NCBI RefSeq assembly: GCF_036288925.1
Contig: NZ_CP127167.1
Coordinates: forward strand, 930,001 to 994,000
Direction of reading: 5' to 3'
DNA: 64,000 nucleotides
Origin: Haemophilus parainfluenzae
GTDB taxonomy: Bacteria; Pseudomonadota; Gammaproteobacteria; Enterobacterales; Pasteurellaceae
Part shown: positions 1-9,186 of the stretch, piece after piece
Layout of the letters: each line of letters starts with the position of its first letter
How positions within the stretch are numbered: position 1 is the stretch's first letter
Translations under genes and position numbers: made by a program
Notes under the pieces: generated by a model
What the model saw: the letters and a program-made list of their open reading frames with translations, nothing else
The model's database searches: none
Told to the model about the DNA's origin: nothing

Positions 1-1546
1 AGAACTTGATTTTCGGCTCAGTACCAGATGGACGAGCGATTAAGCGGCTACCGTTTTCTAATACGAATACAAGGATGTCGCTTTGGCGATCAGTTTTAGT
101 GTGGTCGATGAATTGTGCCACTTTAACACCACCTACTTCAGCTGGAGGCGTGTTACGAAGTGCGGTCATTAATTTACCGATTTCAGATAAATCGCTTACA
201 CGGATAGAAATTTGACCACTTACATAAGCACCGAATTCTTGTGTGAAGTCATTGGCATAATCCGCTAAGGTTTTACCTTGTGCTTTTAAGTGACGCACTA
301 AATCTAAGAATACGATCGCCGCTGAAATACCGTCTTTATCGCGTACTTTATCTGGGTCAACTAAGTAACCAAGCGCTTCTTCGAAACCGAATAATAAGCC
401 TTGAACTTTACCGATGTATTTGAAACCGGTTAAGGTTTCTTCTGATTGGAAGCCGTATTTTTTCGCAATTTCAGCAAGCGCTGGAGAGGACACTAAAGAA
501 CACGCTAATACGCCTTTCTCACCTTTTGCATGATATTGTTTTGCTAAATACCAACCTAAGAAACAACCTACTACGTTGCCGTGTAAAGGTTTCCAGTTAC
601 CTTGTGCATCTGGAACAGCTACTGCTAAACGGTCTGCATCAGGGTCATTGGCAATAATGAATTCCGCATTGTGTTCTTTTGCCACTTTAATGGCTAAATC
701 TAATGCCCCTTTTTCTTCTGGGTTAGGGAAGTTTACTGTTGGGAATGTGCCATCTGACCATACTTGTTCTGCCACAATATGAGGTTGTGGAAGACCTGCT
801 TTGGTTAAGGTTTTGCTTAATACTTCATAGCCTACACCGTGCATTGCGGTATAAACGTAGTTAATGTCTGCTTTAGGTTCTTTAGCAAGAGAAGCCGTTT
901 TTTCAATATAAGCGTTAACTACTTCATCATCTAACACAACATAATCTTGGCTACGAGGTAAATCTTTTACATTACCCACTGCGACTTTGTCGATTAATGC
1001 AGCGATATCTTTATCTGCAGGCGAAACGATTTGGCCACCGCCGTTCGCTTTGCCTAAATACACTTTATAACCGTTATCTTCTGGTGGGTTGTGACTTGCT
1101 GTCACCATAACACCTGCTGTGGTATCAAAATATTGAATTGCGTAAGCTAATACTGGAGTGGGTAATTTACGTGGAAGTAAATAAGCTTTAACGCCTGCCC
1201 CCGCCATGATTTCAGCGGTATCACGTGCGAAAACATCAGAGTTTTTACGACCGTCGTAACCAATCACGATAGAAGGTTGTTTGTCGTAATCTTTTAAATA
1301 ATCCGCTAAACCACCTGCTGCTTGTGCTACTAAAACACGGTTCATCCCCATAGGGCCTGCTTGTAATGGTCCACGAAGCCCTGCAGTACCAAATTGTAAA
1401 CGGCTACTAAAGCGAGCTTGTAATTCAGATTGTGCTTTTTTATCACCATTTTTCGCCGCGGTTAAAAGTGCGGTTAATTCTGCATGAGTTTCTGCATCAG
1501 GATCTTGGTTTAACCAGTTTTGTGCAATATCAAAAAGCGTTGTCAT
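1..1546 (-). CDS. Phosphohexomutase (phosphoglucomutase/phosphomannomutase family), C-terminus cut by window edge
   Basis: Cytoplasmic alpha-D-phosphohexomutase that would interconvert hexose 1- and 6-phosphates for sugar-nucleotide and glycogen metabolism. The reading frame stays open from an ATG at 1546 to the left edge, about 515 codons. Visible family signatures are the phosphoserine loop TASHNPP near residue 149, the metal loop DPDADR near 300, the sugar-binding GFEEALG near 385 and the phosphate-binding RPSGTEPK near 505. The start is preceded by an AAGGAG ribosome site. Family members run to about 550 residues, so only some tens of residues are missing. It resembles the group often called YhxB/PgcA more than E. 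coli Pgm; whether glucose or mannose phosphate is preferred cannot be told. Confidence 0.93.
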   Translation of the reverse strand, partial: MTTLFDIAQNWLNQDPDAETHAELTALLTAAKNGDKKAQSELQARFSSRLQFGTAGLRGPLQAGPMGMNRVLVAQAAGGLADYLKDYDKQPSIVIGYDGRKNSDVFARDTAEIMAGAGVKAYLLPRKLPTPVLAYAIQYFDTTAGVMVTASHNPPEDNGYKVYLGKANGGGQIVSPADKDIAALIDKVAVGNVKDLPRSQDYVVLDDEVVNAYIEKTASLAKEPKADINYVYTAMHGVGYEVLSKTLTKAGLPQPHIVAEQVWSDGTFPTVNFPNPEEKGALDLAIKVAKEHNAEFIIANDPDADRLAVAVPDAQGNWKPLHGNVVGCFLGWYLAKQYHAKGEKGVLACSLVSSPALAEIAKKYGFQSEETLTGFKYIGKVQGLLFGFEEALGYLVDPDKVRDKDGISAAIVFLDLVRHLKAQGKTLADYANDFTQEFGAYVSGQISIRVSDLSEIGKLMTALRNTPPAEVGGVKVAQFIDHTKTDRQSDILVFVLENGSRLIARPSGTEPKIKF

Positions 1547-1671
1547 GATGTTTTCTCCTTGTAAAAAGTAATTCTGGATAGACTAACGGAAAATGGATCG
1601 GATTAAAACGACTATTTTTCTTTTTTCCTGAAAAGATAAGCTTTTTTTGATCGCAATCGTTTTCTAATAAA

Positions 1672-1701
1672 ATAAAAACAGCGTAAAATATTCACGCTGT
1701 T
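1672..1701 (-). terminator. Intrinsic terminator after lldD
   Basis: Perfect 8-bp stem (AACAGCGT at 1677-1684 with ACGCTGTT at 1694-1701). Read leftward it is followed by a T-rich run, as expected for a rho-independent terminator of the leftward lldD gene. Confidence 0.8.
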
Positions 1702-1730
1702 AAATGATTTTAGATTATGAAATTTAAAAT

Positions 1731-2873
1731 TTATTTGCTGAAATCCACCAAAGCATCACGAGTAATATCTGTGATATTCTTATTGCTTGTTAGTGTCATT
1801 GCTACACGCATTTCTTTATGAAATATATCGAGCATATTCTCTACGCCACGTTGACCATCTGCTCCAAGAGCATATACAAAAGAACGACCAATCATAGTAG
1901 CATCAGCACCTAATGCGATCATACGTACTACATCTAATCCATTACGAATACCACTATCTGCAAGAATTTTTATATTACCTTTGACTGCATCAGCGACATA
2001 AGGTAAAGCTTGAGCTGTTGATGGCGTACCATCTAGTTGTCTACCTCCATGGTTGGATACCACGATCCCATCAGCACCAAAGCGAACAGCATCTTTAGCA
2101 TCTTCAGCATCTAAAATACCTTTGATAACCATAGCACCATCCCAATAATCACGTATCCATTCTAAATCTTTCCACGAAATAGAAGGGTCGAAGTTGTCAG
2201 TTAACCAACCAATGTAATCATCTAACCCTACCGGTTTACCCATATATTGAGAAACATTACCTAATGTAAATGGACGCCCCTTCATGAGCATATCGTAAGA
2301 CCATAATGGATGAGTGAAACCTTGTAATGTTCGACGAAGCCATTTATATTCGCCACTCATGCCTGAATGCATATCACGATAACGTGCACCAGGGGTTGGC
2401 ATATCTACAGTAAAGACCAATGTCTTACAACCTGCTGCTTTTGCTCGTTCGAGCGCATTTTTCATAAAGCCTCGATCTTTTAGAACATAAAGTTGGAACC
2501 ACATGGAACGTTTGAGTGTTGGAGCTACTTCTTCAATTGGACAAATTGACACAGTTGAAAGCGTAAATGGAATACCTTTATTATCGGCAGCTTTTGCAGC
2601 TTGAACTTCACCACGACTTGCGTACATACCACATGCACCTACAGGAGCCAATACTAACGGCATAGAAAGCTTTTCACCGAATAATTCAATTTCAGTATTT
2701 AATTGAGACATATCATTGAGCACACGTTGCCGTAATGCTATGTTAGATAGATCACTTACATTACGTGTAAGTGTATGTTCGGAATAAGAGCCACCATCAG
2801 CATAATGAAACATAAATGGAGGAACCTTACGTTTAGCAACTTGACGATAATCGTTTGCGGATGAAATAATCAT
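1731..2873 (-). CDS. lldD: L-lactate dehydrogenase (quinone/cytochrome-linked, FMN)
   Basis: Peripheral membrane FMN enzyme oxidising L-lactate to pyruvate and passing electrons to the quinone pool, a host-relevant carbon source for Haemophilus. The product is 380 residues and matches LldD along its length, from the N-terminal MIIS to the catalytic [10 protein letters not shown] segment near residue 275 and the ADSGIRNG and ALGAD phosphate-binding segments. The frame is open for 78 more codons upstream, but that stretch (lysine/isoleucine-rich, overlapping a terminator) looks non-coding. ATG 2873 has a GAGGT ribosome site and matches the family N-terminus. A Fur-box match lies 13 bp upstream. 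It is transcribed alone with its own terminator. Confidence 0.95.
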   Translation of the reverse strand: MIISSANDYRQVAKRKVPPFMFHYADGGSYSEHTLTRNVSDLSNIALRQRVLNDMSQLNTEIELFGEKLSMPLVLAPVGACGMYASRGEVQAAKAADNKGIPFTLSTVSICPIEEVAPTLKRSMWFQLYVLKDRGFMKNALERAKAAGCKTLVFTVDMPTPGARYRDMHSGMSGEYKWLRRTLQGFTHPLWSYDMLMKGRPFTLGNVSQYMGKPVGLDDYIGWLTDNFDPSISWKDLEWIRDYWDGAMVIKGILDAEDAKDAVRFGADGIVVSNHGGRQLDGTPSTAQALPYVADAVKGNIKILADSGIRNGLDVVRMIALGADATMIGRSFVYALGADGQRGVENMLDIFHKEMRVAMTLTSNKNITDITRDALVDFSK

Positions 2874-2885
2874 ATTTACCTCATT

Positions 2886-2904
2886 ATTAATGATAATTAT
2901 TATC
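2886..2904. promoter_or_regulatory. Putative Fur box upstream of lldD
   Basis: The 19 bases ATTAATGATAATTATTATC match 16 of 19 positions of the classical Fur consensus GATAATGATAATCATTATC. It lies just upstream of the lldD ribosome site, so Fur-Fe(II) binding would block transcription entering lldD. The match is seen in the sequence; regulation is inferred. Confidence 0.65.
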
Positions 2905-2965
2905 TTCCATTGTAAGTTAAATTCATTAATAAAGGTATTAGTTTTTGAAGATTTGTAATTGGGCA

Positions 2966-3003
2966 ATAAAAAATGCACGATTTTCCATCCGAATCGTGCA
3001 TTT
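2966..3003 (-). terminator. Intrinsic terminator after the 3034-3603 lipoprotein gene
   Basis: Perfect 12-bp stem AAATGCACGATT (2971-2982) with AATCGTGCATTT (2992-3003). On the leftward strand it ends in a run of T, placing it about 30 bp past the lipoprotein stop codon. Confidence 0.88.
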
Positions 3004-3033
3004 AATTGATTTTGATCGTGAAGAGTGAAATTA

Positions 3034-3603
3034 CTAAAGGAGGAGAGCTGAACCCCATTTAATAATATCAAAGAAGAATTTGTTTTGATTGGTGGCAATA
3101 CCATCACCCGTTTTCTTCAATGTACCATCGTCATTTTTGGTTTCATCTACCATGCCATTTATATATTGACCTTTTACGACATCTAAATCTTCTTTGGCTT
3201 GAGTTCGTAAGATTTGACATGCTTTAGGATCTAACGAGTCAACATCCCCGACTTCTGTACGGAATTTCTTAAATTGATAAGTTGCGTAATTCATTGATTT
3301 TTCATCTTTTTGAATCATTTTCACATAGTTTTCCCCGATGATTTTTTCTAACGGATAGAAAAAGACATATTGGGAATGAATGTAGCTATCTTCTTTAGCG
3401 AAGTGTTGTTGTTGAATTCGGGTCAAATTCGGATAGATACATTGTTCAGCTTGTTTACTTGACGTTGCCCATGTTTTCGCATTCACATCTGAAAGGAGGT
3501 AATCCGCTTGTGCAAATTCTGCGGGGATCGGCGATTGTGATGGGCCAAATAAACCACAAGCACTTAAGAGTACAGTTGCGCCGAAAATAATAAATTTTCT
3601 CAC
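3034..3603 (-). CDS. Small lipoprotein of unknown function
   Basis: A 189-residue protein with a type II signal peptide: charged start MRKF, hydrophobic core, lipobox LLSAC with Cys16. It should be lipidated and anchored in the envelope. The mature part is mostly hydrophilic with two further Cys that could pair, and ends in a hydrophobic GSALLL. I do not recognise a functional domain; it may belong to a Pasteurellaceae-restricted lipoprotein family (possibly DUF5358). It is a single gene divergent from menB with its own downstream terminator. Confidence 0.85.
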   Translation of the reverse strand: MRKFIIFGATVLLSACGLFGPSQSPIPAEFAQADYLLSDVNAKTWATSSKQAEQCIYPNLTRIQQQHFAKEDSYIHSQYVFFYPLEKIIGENYVKMIQKDEKSMNYATYQFKKFRTEVGDVDSLDPKACQILRTQAKEDLDVVKGQYINGMVDETKNDDGTLKKTGDGIATNQNKFFFDIIKWGSALLL

Positions 3604-3755
3604 TTAAATTTCCTTATAATATCTAGATTGCCAAAATTTTAGCAACAACAATCTGATTGTAAAGTGATTATCTAATAGCGACGTGATTTTCTTTCCCGAA
3701 GTAAAAAACTTCCGTTATAATGACCGCACTTTTTACACTTATAAAGGAAAGAACA

Positions 3756-4613
3756 ATGCAAAATCCAAAAGATGATGTTTTATATGCACCAGTTGAGTGG
3801 GTTGATCATAGCGAAGGTTACACTGATATTCGTTTCCACAAATCGACTGATGGTATTGCAAAAATTACTATTAACCGTCCAGAAGTGCGTAACGCATTTC
3901 GACCGCAAACAGTTAAAGAAATGATCCATGCTTTTTCTAACGCTCGTTTCGATGAAAAAATTGGCGTGATTGTATTAACCGGTGAAGGCGAAAAAGCATT
4001 CTGTTCTGGTGGTGACCAAAAAATTCGTGGTGACTACGGCGGCTATAAAGATGAAAGCGGTGTGCATCATTTAAATGTATTGGATTTCCAACGCGATATT
4101 CGTACTTGTCCAAAACCAGTTGTAGCAATGGTGGCAGGTTACGCAATTGGTGGTGGCCACGTACTTCATATGTTATGTGATCTAACCATTGCAGCAGACA
4201 ATGCAATCTTTGGTCAAACTGGTCCTAAAGTAGGTTCATTTGACGGTGGCTGGGGTGCAAGCTATATGGCGCGTTTAGTGGGTCAGAAAAAAGCACGCGA
4301 AATTTGGTTCTTATGCCGTCAATATAATGCGCAAGAAGCATTAGATATGGGCTTAGTGAATACTGTCGTGCCTTATGCTGATTTAGAAAAAGAAACCGTG
4401 CGTTGGTGCCGTGAAATGTTACGTAACAGCCCAATTGCGTTACGTTGCTTGAAAGCTGCATTGAATGCGGACTGTGATGGTCAATCAGGTTTACAAGAAC
4501 TCGCGGGTAATGCAACCATGTTGTTCTATATGACTGAAGAAGGTCAAGAAGGGCGTAACGCATTTAACGAAAAACGCGCACCAGACTTCAGCAAATTCAG
4601 ACGTAATCCTTAA
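3756..4613 (+). CDS. menB: 1,4-dihydroxy-2-naphthoyl-CoA synthase
   Basis: Crotonase-fold enzyme that closes the second ring of menaquinone, converting o-succinylbenzoyl-CoA to 1,4-dihydroxy-2-naphthoyl-CoA. The 285-residue product matches MenB throughout, including the FCSGGDQK oxyanion segment, GYAIGGGH, and the C-terminal [14 protein letters not shown] 3756 is preferred over an in-frame upstream start at 3720 because it follows AAAGGAAAG and matches the family N-terminus MQNPKDD. An uptake word lies at 3723-3731 in the leader. menC follows one gene downstream, separated by a glycosyltransferase gene that looks like an insertion. Confidence 0.96.
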   Translation: MQNPKDDVLYAPVEWVDHSEGYTDIRFHKSTDGIAKITINRPEVRNAFRPQTVKEMIHAFSNARFDEKIGVIVLTGEGEKAFCSGGDQKIRGDYGGYKDESGVHHLNVLDFQRDIRTCPKPVVAMVAGYAIGGGHVLHMLCDLTIAADNAIFGQTGPKVGSFDGGWGASYMARLVGQKKAREIWFLCRQYNAQEALDMGLVNTVVPYADLEKETVRWCREMLRNSPIALRCLKAALNADCDGQSGLQELAGNATMLFYMTEEGQEGRNAFNEKRAPDFSKFRRNP

Positions 4614-4623
4614 TTTGAACATA

Positions 4624-4667
4624 AAAAGTGCGGTTCAAAATCAGTGTGTTTTTAACTGCACTTTTGA
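4624..4667 (+). terminator. Terminator built from two uptake words
   Basis: AAAAGTGCGGTT (4624-4635) faces AACTGCACTTTT (4654-4665), an inverted pair of the Haemophilus uptake word with one G-T wobble, followed by T residues. It ends menB transcription and separates it from the glycosyltransferase gene. Confidence 0.6.
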
Positions 4668-4708
4668 AAATATATTGAAATCTTTATTGCTATTTGGAAA
4701 ATATTTTT

Positions 4709-5479
4709 ATGGGTTGCGAAAAACAATATAATTATGTGATTAGTTTAATCAAAGAAACTAAACGTCGCAAACATATTGAACAAGAATTTGGTCAGCAAAA
4801 AATCCCTTTTTCATTTTTTGATGCGGTCACACCAGATCGTATTGAGGATGTTGCAAAGAAATTTAATATTACTTTAGATAGGTCACCAAACGCCAAATTA
4901 TCGGATGGTGAAATTGGTTGTGCATTAAGTCATATTGCGTTATGGGATCTGGCAGTAGAAAATAATTTAGATTATATCAATATTTTTGAAGATGATATTC
5001 ACTTAGGTGAGAATGCGAAGAAGTTATTAGAGATTGATTATTTGCCTGATGATGTTGATGTGCTAAAGCTTGAGGCTAATGGAAAAATGGTATTTCGTAG
5101 GCCTAAAGTAGTAAAGTGTCATAGAAAGATTTACCCTATCACATTTAAGCAGTCAGGAACTGCAGGTTATACAGTCATGGCAAAAGGTGCGAAATACCTT
5201 CTCAAACAGGTAAAAAATAAACCGCTTGAAATTGCAATTGATTCTCTTATCTTTGAGGATTTTTTAAATTTAAAGGATTACAACGTGGTACAGCTTTCAC
5301 CCGGTATTTGTGTACAAGATTTTGTTGTGAATCCAGATAAACCTTTTGAAAGCAGCTTGCAAAAAGGTAGAGATTTAGTTCATGAAAATCAGACAAAATT
5401 TTCAGTGGTTGAAAGAATAAGAAAAGAAATTATAAGATTAAAGCGTAAATTATTTATGAAACACGTGCCTTTTAAATAA
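4709..5479 (+). CDS. Family 25 glycosyltransferase, probable lipooligosaccharide glycosyltransferase
   Basis: Predicted cytoplasmic or inner-membrane-associated transferase adding a sugar to lipooligosaccharide, by family resemblance to Lex2B/Lic2A/LpsA-type enzymes. The 256-residue product has the family pattern: YVISL near residue 9, a basic ETKRRKHIE stretch, GEIGCALSH at 67-75, and the metal-binding acidic FEDD at 93-96. The C-terminus is strongly basic. ATG 4709 is chosen over TTG 4694 because GGAA lies 9 bp upstream and YVISL is then near the N-terminus as usual. The gene is bracketed by inverted uptake-word pairs and lies between menB and menC. Sugar and linkage cannot be inferred. Confidence 0.85.
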   Translation: MGCEKQYNYVISLIKETKRRKHIEQEFGQQKIPFSFFDAVTPDRIEDVAKKFNITLDRSPNAKLSDGEIGCALSHIALWDLAVENNLDYINIFEDDIHLGENAKKLLEIDYLPDDVDVLKLEANGKMVFRRPKVVKCHRKIYPITFKQSGTAGYTVMAKGAKYLLKQVKNKPLEIAIDSLIFEDFLNLKDYNVVQLSPGICVQDFVVNPDKPFESSLQKGRDLVHENQTKFSVVERIRKEIIRLKRKLFMKHVPFK

Positions 5480-5481
5480 GG

Positions 5482-5518
5482 GAAGTGCGGTTAAAAAATT
5501 ATTTTTAACCGCACTTTT
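5482..5518 (+). terminator. Perfect paired uptake-word terminator
   Basis: AAGTGCGGTTAAAAA (from 5483) faces TTTTTAACCGCACTT (ending 5516), a perfect inverted repeat of the uptake word plus A/T arms, followed by TT. It terminates the glycosyltransferase gene. Confidence 0.8.
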
Positions 5519-5536
5519 GCTATCAAGGAGAACAAG

Positions 5537-6526
5537 ATGAAAACCAAATCATTTAATCTTTATCGTTATTCTATTCCCGTCGACAGCCAATTAATTTTAC
5601 GTGGACGCTTTTTGAAACGTCGAGAAGGTTTGATTGTACGTGTTGCTTGCAGCCGTGATGGCTGGGGCGAAATTGCACCTTTGCCTGGGTTTAGCGAAGA
5701 AACCATCGAACAAGCGCAAGAGCAAGCCATTGAATGGCTGACGAATTGGTGTCATGCAAGCTGCGAAGCACCAAGAGTCCCCCTTGACGGTTGTTATCCT
5801 TCTGTTGCCTTCGGTATTAGCACGGCGATGGATGAGATGAAACGTTATTTAAATGAGGAAGGTAACTATCACACTGCACCTTTGTGCTATGGTGATCCTG
5901 ATGAGTTATATTCAGAATTGAATCAAATGCCAGGTGACAAAGTCGCTAAAATCAAAGTCGGCATGTATGAAACGAATCGTGATGGTTTAATTGCCGACAT
6001 GTTTTTGGAAGCCATTCCTGATTTGCAATTACGTCTAGATGCGAATCGTCAATGGACTTTAGAAAAAGCCTTAAAATTTGCGGAGAAAGTAAAACTGCAA
6101 CATCGTTCTCGTATTCAATTTCTGGAAGAACCTTGTAAAACTCGTGAAGAAAGCCGTCAGTTTGCAGCTCAAACAGGCATTAATATTGCTTGGGATGAAA
6201 GTGTGCGTGAGCCAGGCTTCCTTTTAGAAAAAGAACCACACTTAAGTGCCATTGTGATTAAACCAACACTGGTTGGTTCGCTACAAGATTGTCAAAAGCT
6301 GATCGCACAAGCACATTATTTAGGCATAAAAGCAGTGATTAGCTCGAGCATTGAAAGTAGCCTTGGATTAACGCAACTCGCTCGTATCGCGGCACAATAT
6401 ACACCCAATGTGACGCCAGGATTAGATACGTTAAATTTAATGCAACATCAAGTATTACGTGCGTGGCCAGGCTCAGATTTACCGCTAATTGATTTAAATT
6501 CAGAATTTATTACCAAAATCGTCTAG
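5537..6526 (+). CDS. menC: o-Succinylbenzoate synthase
   Basis: Enolase-superfamily dehydratase of menaquinone synthesis, converting SHCHC to o-succinylbenzoate. The 329-residue product shows the barrel residues in order: KIKVG at 138-142, metal ligands Asp168 (RLDANRQ) and Glu198 (LEEP), WDESVRE near 220, and IKPTLVG near 243. AAGGAG precedes the ATG. It lies upstream of aroQ, 60 bp away, and two genes from menB, so two menaquinone steps cluster here while menA is 20 kb away. Confidence 0.94.
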   Translation: MKTKSFNLYRYSIPVDSQLILRGRFLKRREGLIVRVACSRDGWGEIAPLPGFSEETIEQAQEQAIEWLTNWCHASCEAPRVPLDGCYPSVAFGISTAMDEMKRYLNEEGNYHTAPLCYGDPDELYSELNQMPGDKVAKIKVGMYETNRDGLIADMFLEAIPDLQLRLDANRQWTLEKALKFAEKVKLQHRSRIQFLEEPCKTREESRQFAAQTGINIAWDESVREPGFLLEKEPHLSAIVIKPTLVGSLQDCQKLIAQAHYLGIKAVISSSIESSLGLTQLARIAAQYTPNVTPGLDTLNLMQHQVLRAWPGSDLPLIDLNSEFITKIV

Positions 6527-6586
6527 AGATACGACCACCATTACACAAAAAATCGCTATAATTCGCACAAGTTAAAGGATGTGAAA

Positions 6587-7039
6587 ATGTCAAAAAAATT
6601 TAATATTTTGCTGTTAAATGGCCCAAACTTAAATATGTTGGGGGCAAGGGAACCGAAACATTATGGTTCGCTTTCGTTATCTGCCATTGAAGAAAATATG
6701 GTAAAACTTGCGGCGCAGTATGATGTGAATTTGGCGTGCTTTCAAGCAAATAGCGAAGAAAAGTTAATCGATAAGATTCATCAAAGTTTTCAGAAAGTGG
6801 ATTTTATTTTAATTAACCCTGCGGCTTATACGCATACCAGTGTTGCATTGCGTGATGCCTTGCTTGCTGTGTCAATTCCATTTGTTGAAATCCATTTGTC
6901 TAATGTACATAAGCGCGAGCCATTCCGTCACCATTCTTACTTTAGTGATGTGGCTGAAGGGGTGGTTTGTGGCTTAGGTGCGAAAGGTTATGAGTTTGCT
7001 CTTCAATTTGCGTTAGATTTTTTAAATAAAAAAGCATAA
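6587..7039 (+). CDS. aroQ: 3-dehydroquinate dehydratase, type II
   Basis: Third step of the shikimate pathway. The 150-residue product carries the type II signature NGPNLNMLG at the N-terminus, the catalytic Tyr in [19 protein letters not shown], and [16 protein letters not shown]. The ATG at 6587 is chosen over GTG 6581 because AAAGGA is spaced 7 bp from it. Confidence 0.96.
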   Translation: MSKKFNILLLNGPNLNMLGAREPKHYGSLSLSAIEENMVKLAAQYDVNLACFQANSEEKLIDKIHQSFQKVDFILINPAAYTHTSVALRDALLAVSIPFVEIHLSNVHKREPFRHHSYFSDVAEGVVCGLGAKGYEFALQFALDFLNKKA

Positions 7040-7198
7040 AATTTCACAAAATTTACAGATTTTCGCAGAAATTTATCGCAAAGTGCGTGATTTTGCGGTA
7101 ATCTTGCCGACACAAAAACAGGTTTCAAAATGACCGTACTTTAGAAATCAATTCTGAAAGTGCGGTTAACAATTCATTATTATTTTTAGGAAGAGCGT

Positions 7199-7657
7199 AT
7201 GGACATTCGTAAAATCAAAAAACTGATTGAATTAGTAGAAGAATCGGGTATCACTGAATTAGAAGTGCAAGAAGAAGAAGGTACAGTACGTATTAGTCGT
7301 GCGGCACCAGCTGTTGTACCTGCTGCAATTCAATATGCAGCGGCGCCTGTCGCACCCGTTGCGGCTCCTGCAGCTGCTCCAGCGGCAGCTGCACCTGCTG
7401 AAGCGCCAGTCGCTGAAGTTTCTGGCCACCAAGTGCGTTCACCAATGGTAGGTACGTTCTATCGTAGCCCAAGTCCAGAAGCGAAAGCTTTCGTTGAAGT
7501 GGGACAAACAGTCAAAGTAGGCGATGCACTTTGTATCGTTGAAGCAATGAAAATGATGAATCGTATCGAAGCAGACAAAGCTGGTGTGGTTAAAGCAATC
7601 TTAGTGAATGATGGCGAAGCGGTTGAATTTGATCAACCATTAATCGTTATTGAATAA
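7199..7657 (+). CDS. accB: Biotin carboxyl carrier protein of acetyl-CoA carboxylase
   Basis: Carries biotin between the carboxylase and carboxyltransferase parts of acetyl-CoA carboxylase, the first committed step of fatty-acid synthesis. The 152-residue protein has an N-terminal [12 protein letters not shown] segment, a flexible Ala/Pro-rich linker at about residues 36-72, and the biotinyl domain with EAMKM at 115-119 (Lys118 biotinylated). GGAAGAG precedes the ATG. accC follows after 59 bp, with an intrinsic terminator in the gap. Confidence 0.97.
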   Translation: MDIRKIKKLIELVEESGITELEVQEEEGTVRISRAAPAVVPAAIQYAAAPVAPVAAPAAAPAAAAPAEAPVAEVSGHQVRSPMVGTFYRSPSPEAKAFVEVGQTVKVGDALCIVEAMKMMNRIEADKAGVVKAILVNDGEAVEFDQPLIVIE

Positions 7658-7675
7658 TCCCTATTAATCTGAAAT

Positions 7676-7697
7676 GGCGAGAGTTCTCGCCTTTTTT
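7676..7697 (+). terminator. Intrinsic terminator between accB and accC
   Basis: GGCGAG (7676-7681), tetraloop AGTT, CTCGCC (7686-7691), then six T. It is a textbook terminator lying inside what is normally a two-gene operon, so it probably lowers accC expression relative to accB or acts as an attenuator. Confidence 0.85.
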
Positions 7698-7716
7698 CAC
7701 ACAAGTAGAAATTGTT

Positions 7717-9063
7717 ATGTTAGAAAAAGTTGTGATAGCTAACCGTGGTGAAATTGCACTACGTATTTTGCGTGCCTGTAAAGAATTAGGCATTAAAACT
7801 GTGGCGGTTCACTCTACCGCCGATCGTGATTTAAAACACGTATTACTTGCAGATGAAACAGTTTGTATCGGACCTGCGCCATCTGTAAAAAGTTATTTAA
7901 ATATCCCTGCCATTATTGCCGCAGCAGAAGTAACCGGTGCGGATGCGATTCACCCTGGTTATGGTTTCCTTTCTGAAAACGCAGATTTTGCAGAGCAAGT
8001 TGAGCGTTCTGGTTTTATTTTTATTGGCCCAACTGCAGACGTCATTCGTTTGATGGGGGATAAAGTTTCTGCAATTAAAGCAATGAAAAAAGCGGGCGTG
8101 CCTTGTGTACCGGGTTCAGATGGTCCAGTAGGCAGCGATATCGCAAAAAATAAAGAAATTGCAAAACGTATTGGCTATCCAATTATTATCAAGGCATCTG
8201 GCGGTGGCGGTGGTCGTGGTATGCGTGTCGTTCGTAGCGAAGATGCACTTGAAGAATCTATTGCGATGACAAAAGCTGAAGCAAAAGCCGCGTTTAACAA
8301 TGATATGGTTTACATGGAAAAATATTTAGAAAATCCACGCCATATTGAAATTCAAGTTTTAGCGGATACACACGGTAATGCAATCTATCTTGCAGAACGG
8401 GATTGTTCTATGCAACGTCGTCACCAAAAAGTCGTGGAAGAAGCACCTGCGCCGGGTATTACAGAAGAAGTTCGTCGTGACATCGGCACTCGTTGTGCGA
8501 ATGCTTGTGTTGAAATTGGCTATCGCGGTGCAGGTACGTTTGAATTCTTGTATGAAAATGGTGAATTCTATTTCATTGAAATGAATACCCGTATTCAAGT
8601 AGAGCACCCAGTAACAGAAATGATTACCGGTGTAGATTTAGTGAAAGAACAATTGCGCATTGCAGCTGGTTTACCACTTTCTTATAAACAAGAAGATATC
8701 AAAGTGAAAGGTCATGCAATTGAATGTCGTATCAATGCAGAAGATCCAAAAACATTCTTACCATCTCCAGGTAAAGTTGCTCACTTGCACTCACCAGGTG
8801 GTTTAGGGGTTCGTTGGGATTCTCATGTATATGCTGGTTATACCGTTCCACCACACTACGATTCTATGATCGCAAAATTAATCACATACGGTGATACGCG
8901 TGATGTCGCAATCCGTCGTATGCAAAATGCATTATCTGAGACGATCATTGATGGTATCAAAACAAATATCCCACTTCATGAACTCATTCTTGAAGATGAA
9001 AACTTCCAAAAAGGTGGTGCGAATATCCACTATTTAGAGAAGAAATTAGGGATGTATGATTAA
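7717..9063 (+). CDS. accC: Biotin carboxylase subunit of acetyl-CoA carboxylase
   Basis: ATP-grasp enzyme that carboxylates biotin on AccB using bicarbonate and ATP. The 448-residue product is standard length and shows [14 protein letters not shown], the glycine-rich ATP loop [24 protein letters not shown], and the metal/catalytic segment [14 protein letters not shown]. It starts 25 bp after the accB-accC terminator, so it depends on read-through or a promoter in the short gap. Confidence 0.97.
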   Translation: MLEKVVIANRGEIALRILRACKELGIKTVAVHSTADRDLKHVLLADETVCIGPAPSVKSYLNIPAIIAAAEVTGADAIHPGYGFLSENADFAEQVERSGFIFIGPTADVIRLMGDKVSAIKAMKKAGVPCVPGSDGPVGSDIAKNKEIAKRIGYPIIIKASGGGGGRGMRVVRSEDALEESIAMTKAEAKAAFNNDMVYMEKYLENPRHIEIQVLADTHGNAIYLAERDCSMQRRHQKVVEEAPAPGITEEVRRDIGTRCANACVEIGYRGAGTFEFLYENGEFYFIEMNTRIQVEHPVTEMITGVDLVKEQLRIAAGLPLSYKQEDIKVKGHAIECRINAEDPKTFLPSPGKVAHLHSPGGLGVRWDSHVYAGYTVPPHYDSMIAKLITYGDTRDVAIRRMQNALSETIIDGIKTNIPLHELILEDENFQKGGANIHYLEKKLGMYD

Positions 9064-9071
9064 CATGAAAC

Positions 9072-9095
9072 GGCTAACGTAAGTTAGCCATTTTT
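9072..9095 (+). terminator. Intrinsic terminator after accC
   Basis: GGCTAAC (9072-9078), loop GTAA, GTTAGCC (9083-9089), then A and five T. Confidence 0.85.
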
Positions 9096-9186
9096 ATATC
9101 TTTTGATAATTAATATATTTTCTTTGAAAAGATATTTTAAATCTCTTTATAATGTGTACCTATTTATTTTTACCTAAGGAAAAACA

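Noticed and set aside
6..782. Short plus-strand frames opposite the phosphohexomutase
   Set aside because: The minus frame is open throughout with all family motifs.
2874..3107. N-terminal extension of LldD (78 codons)
   Set aside because: It crosses a terminator and Fur box, has non-protein-like composition, and homologues begin at MIIS.
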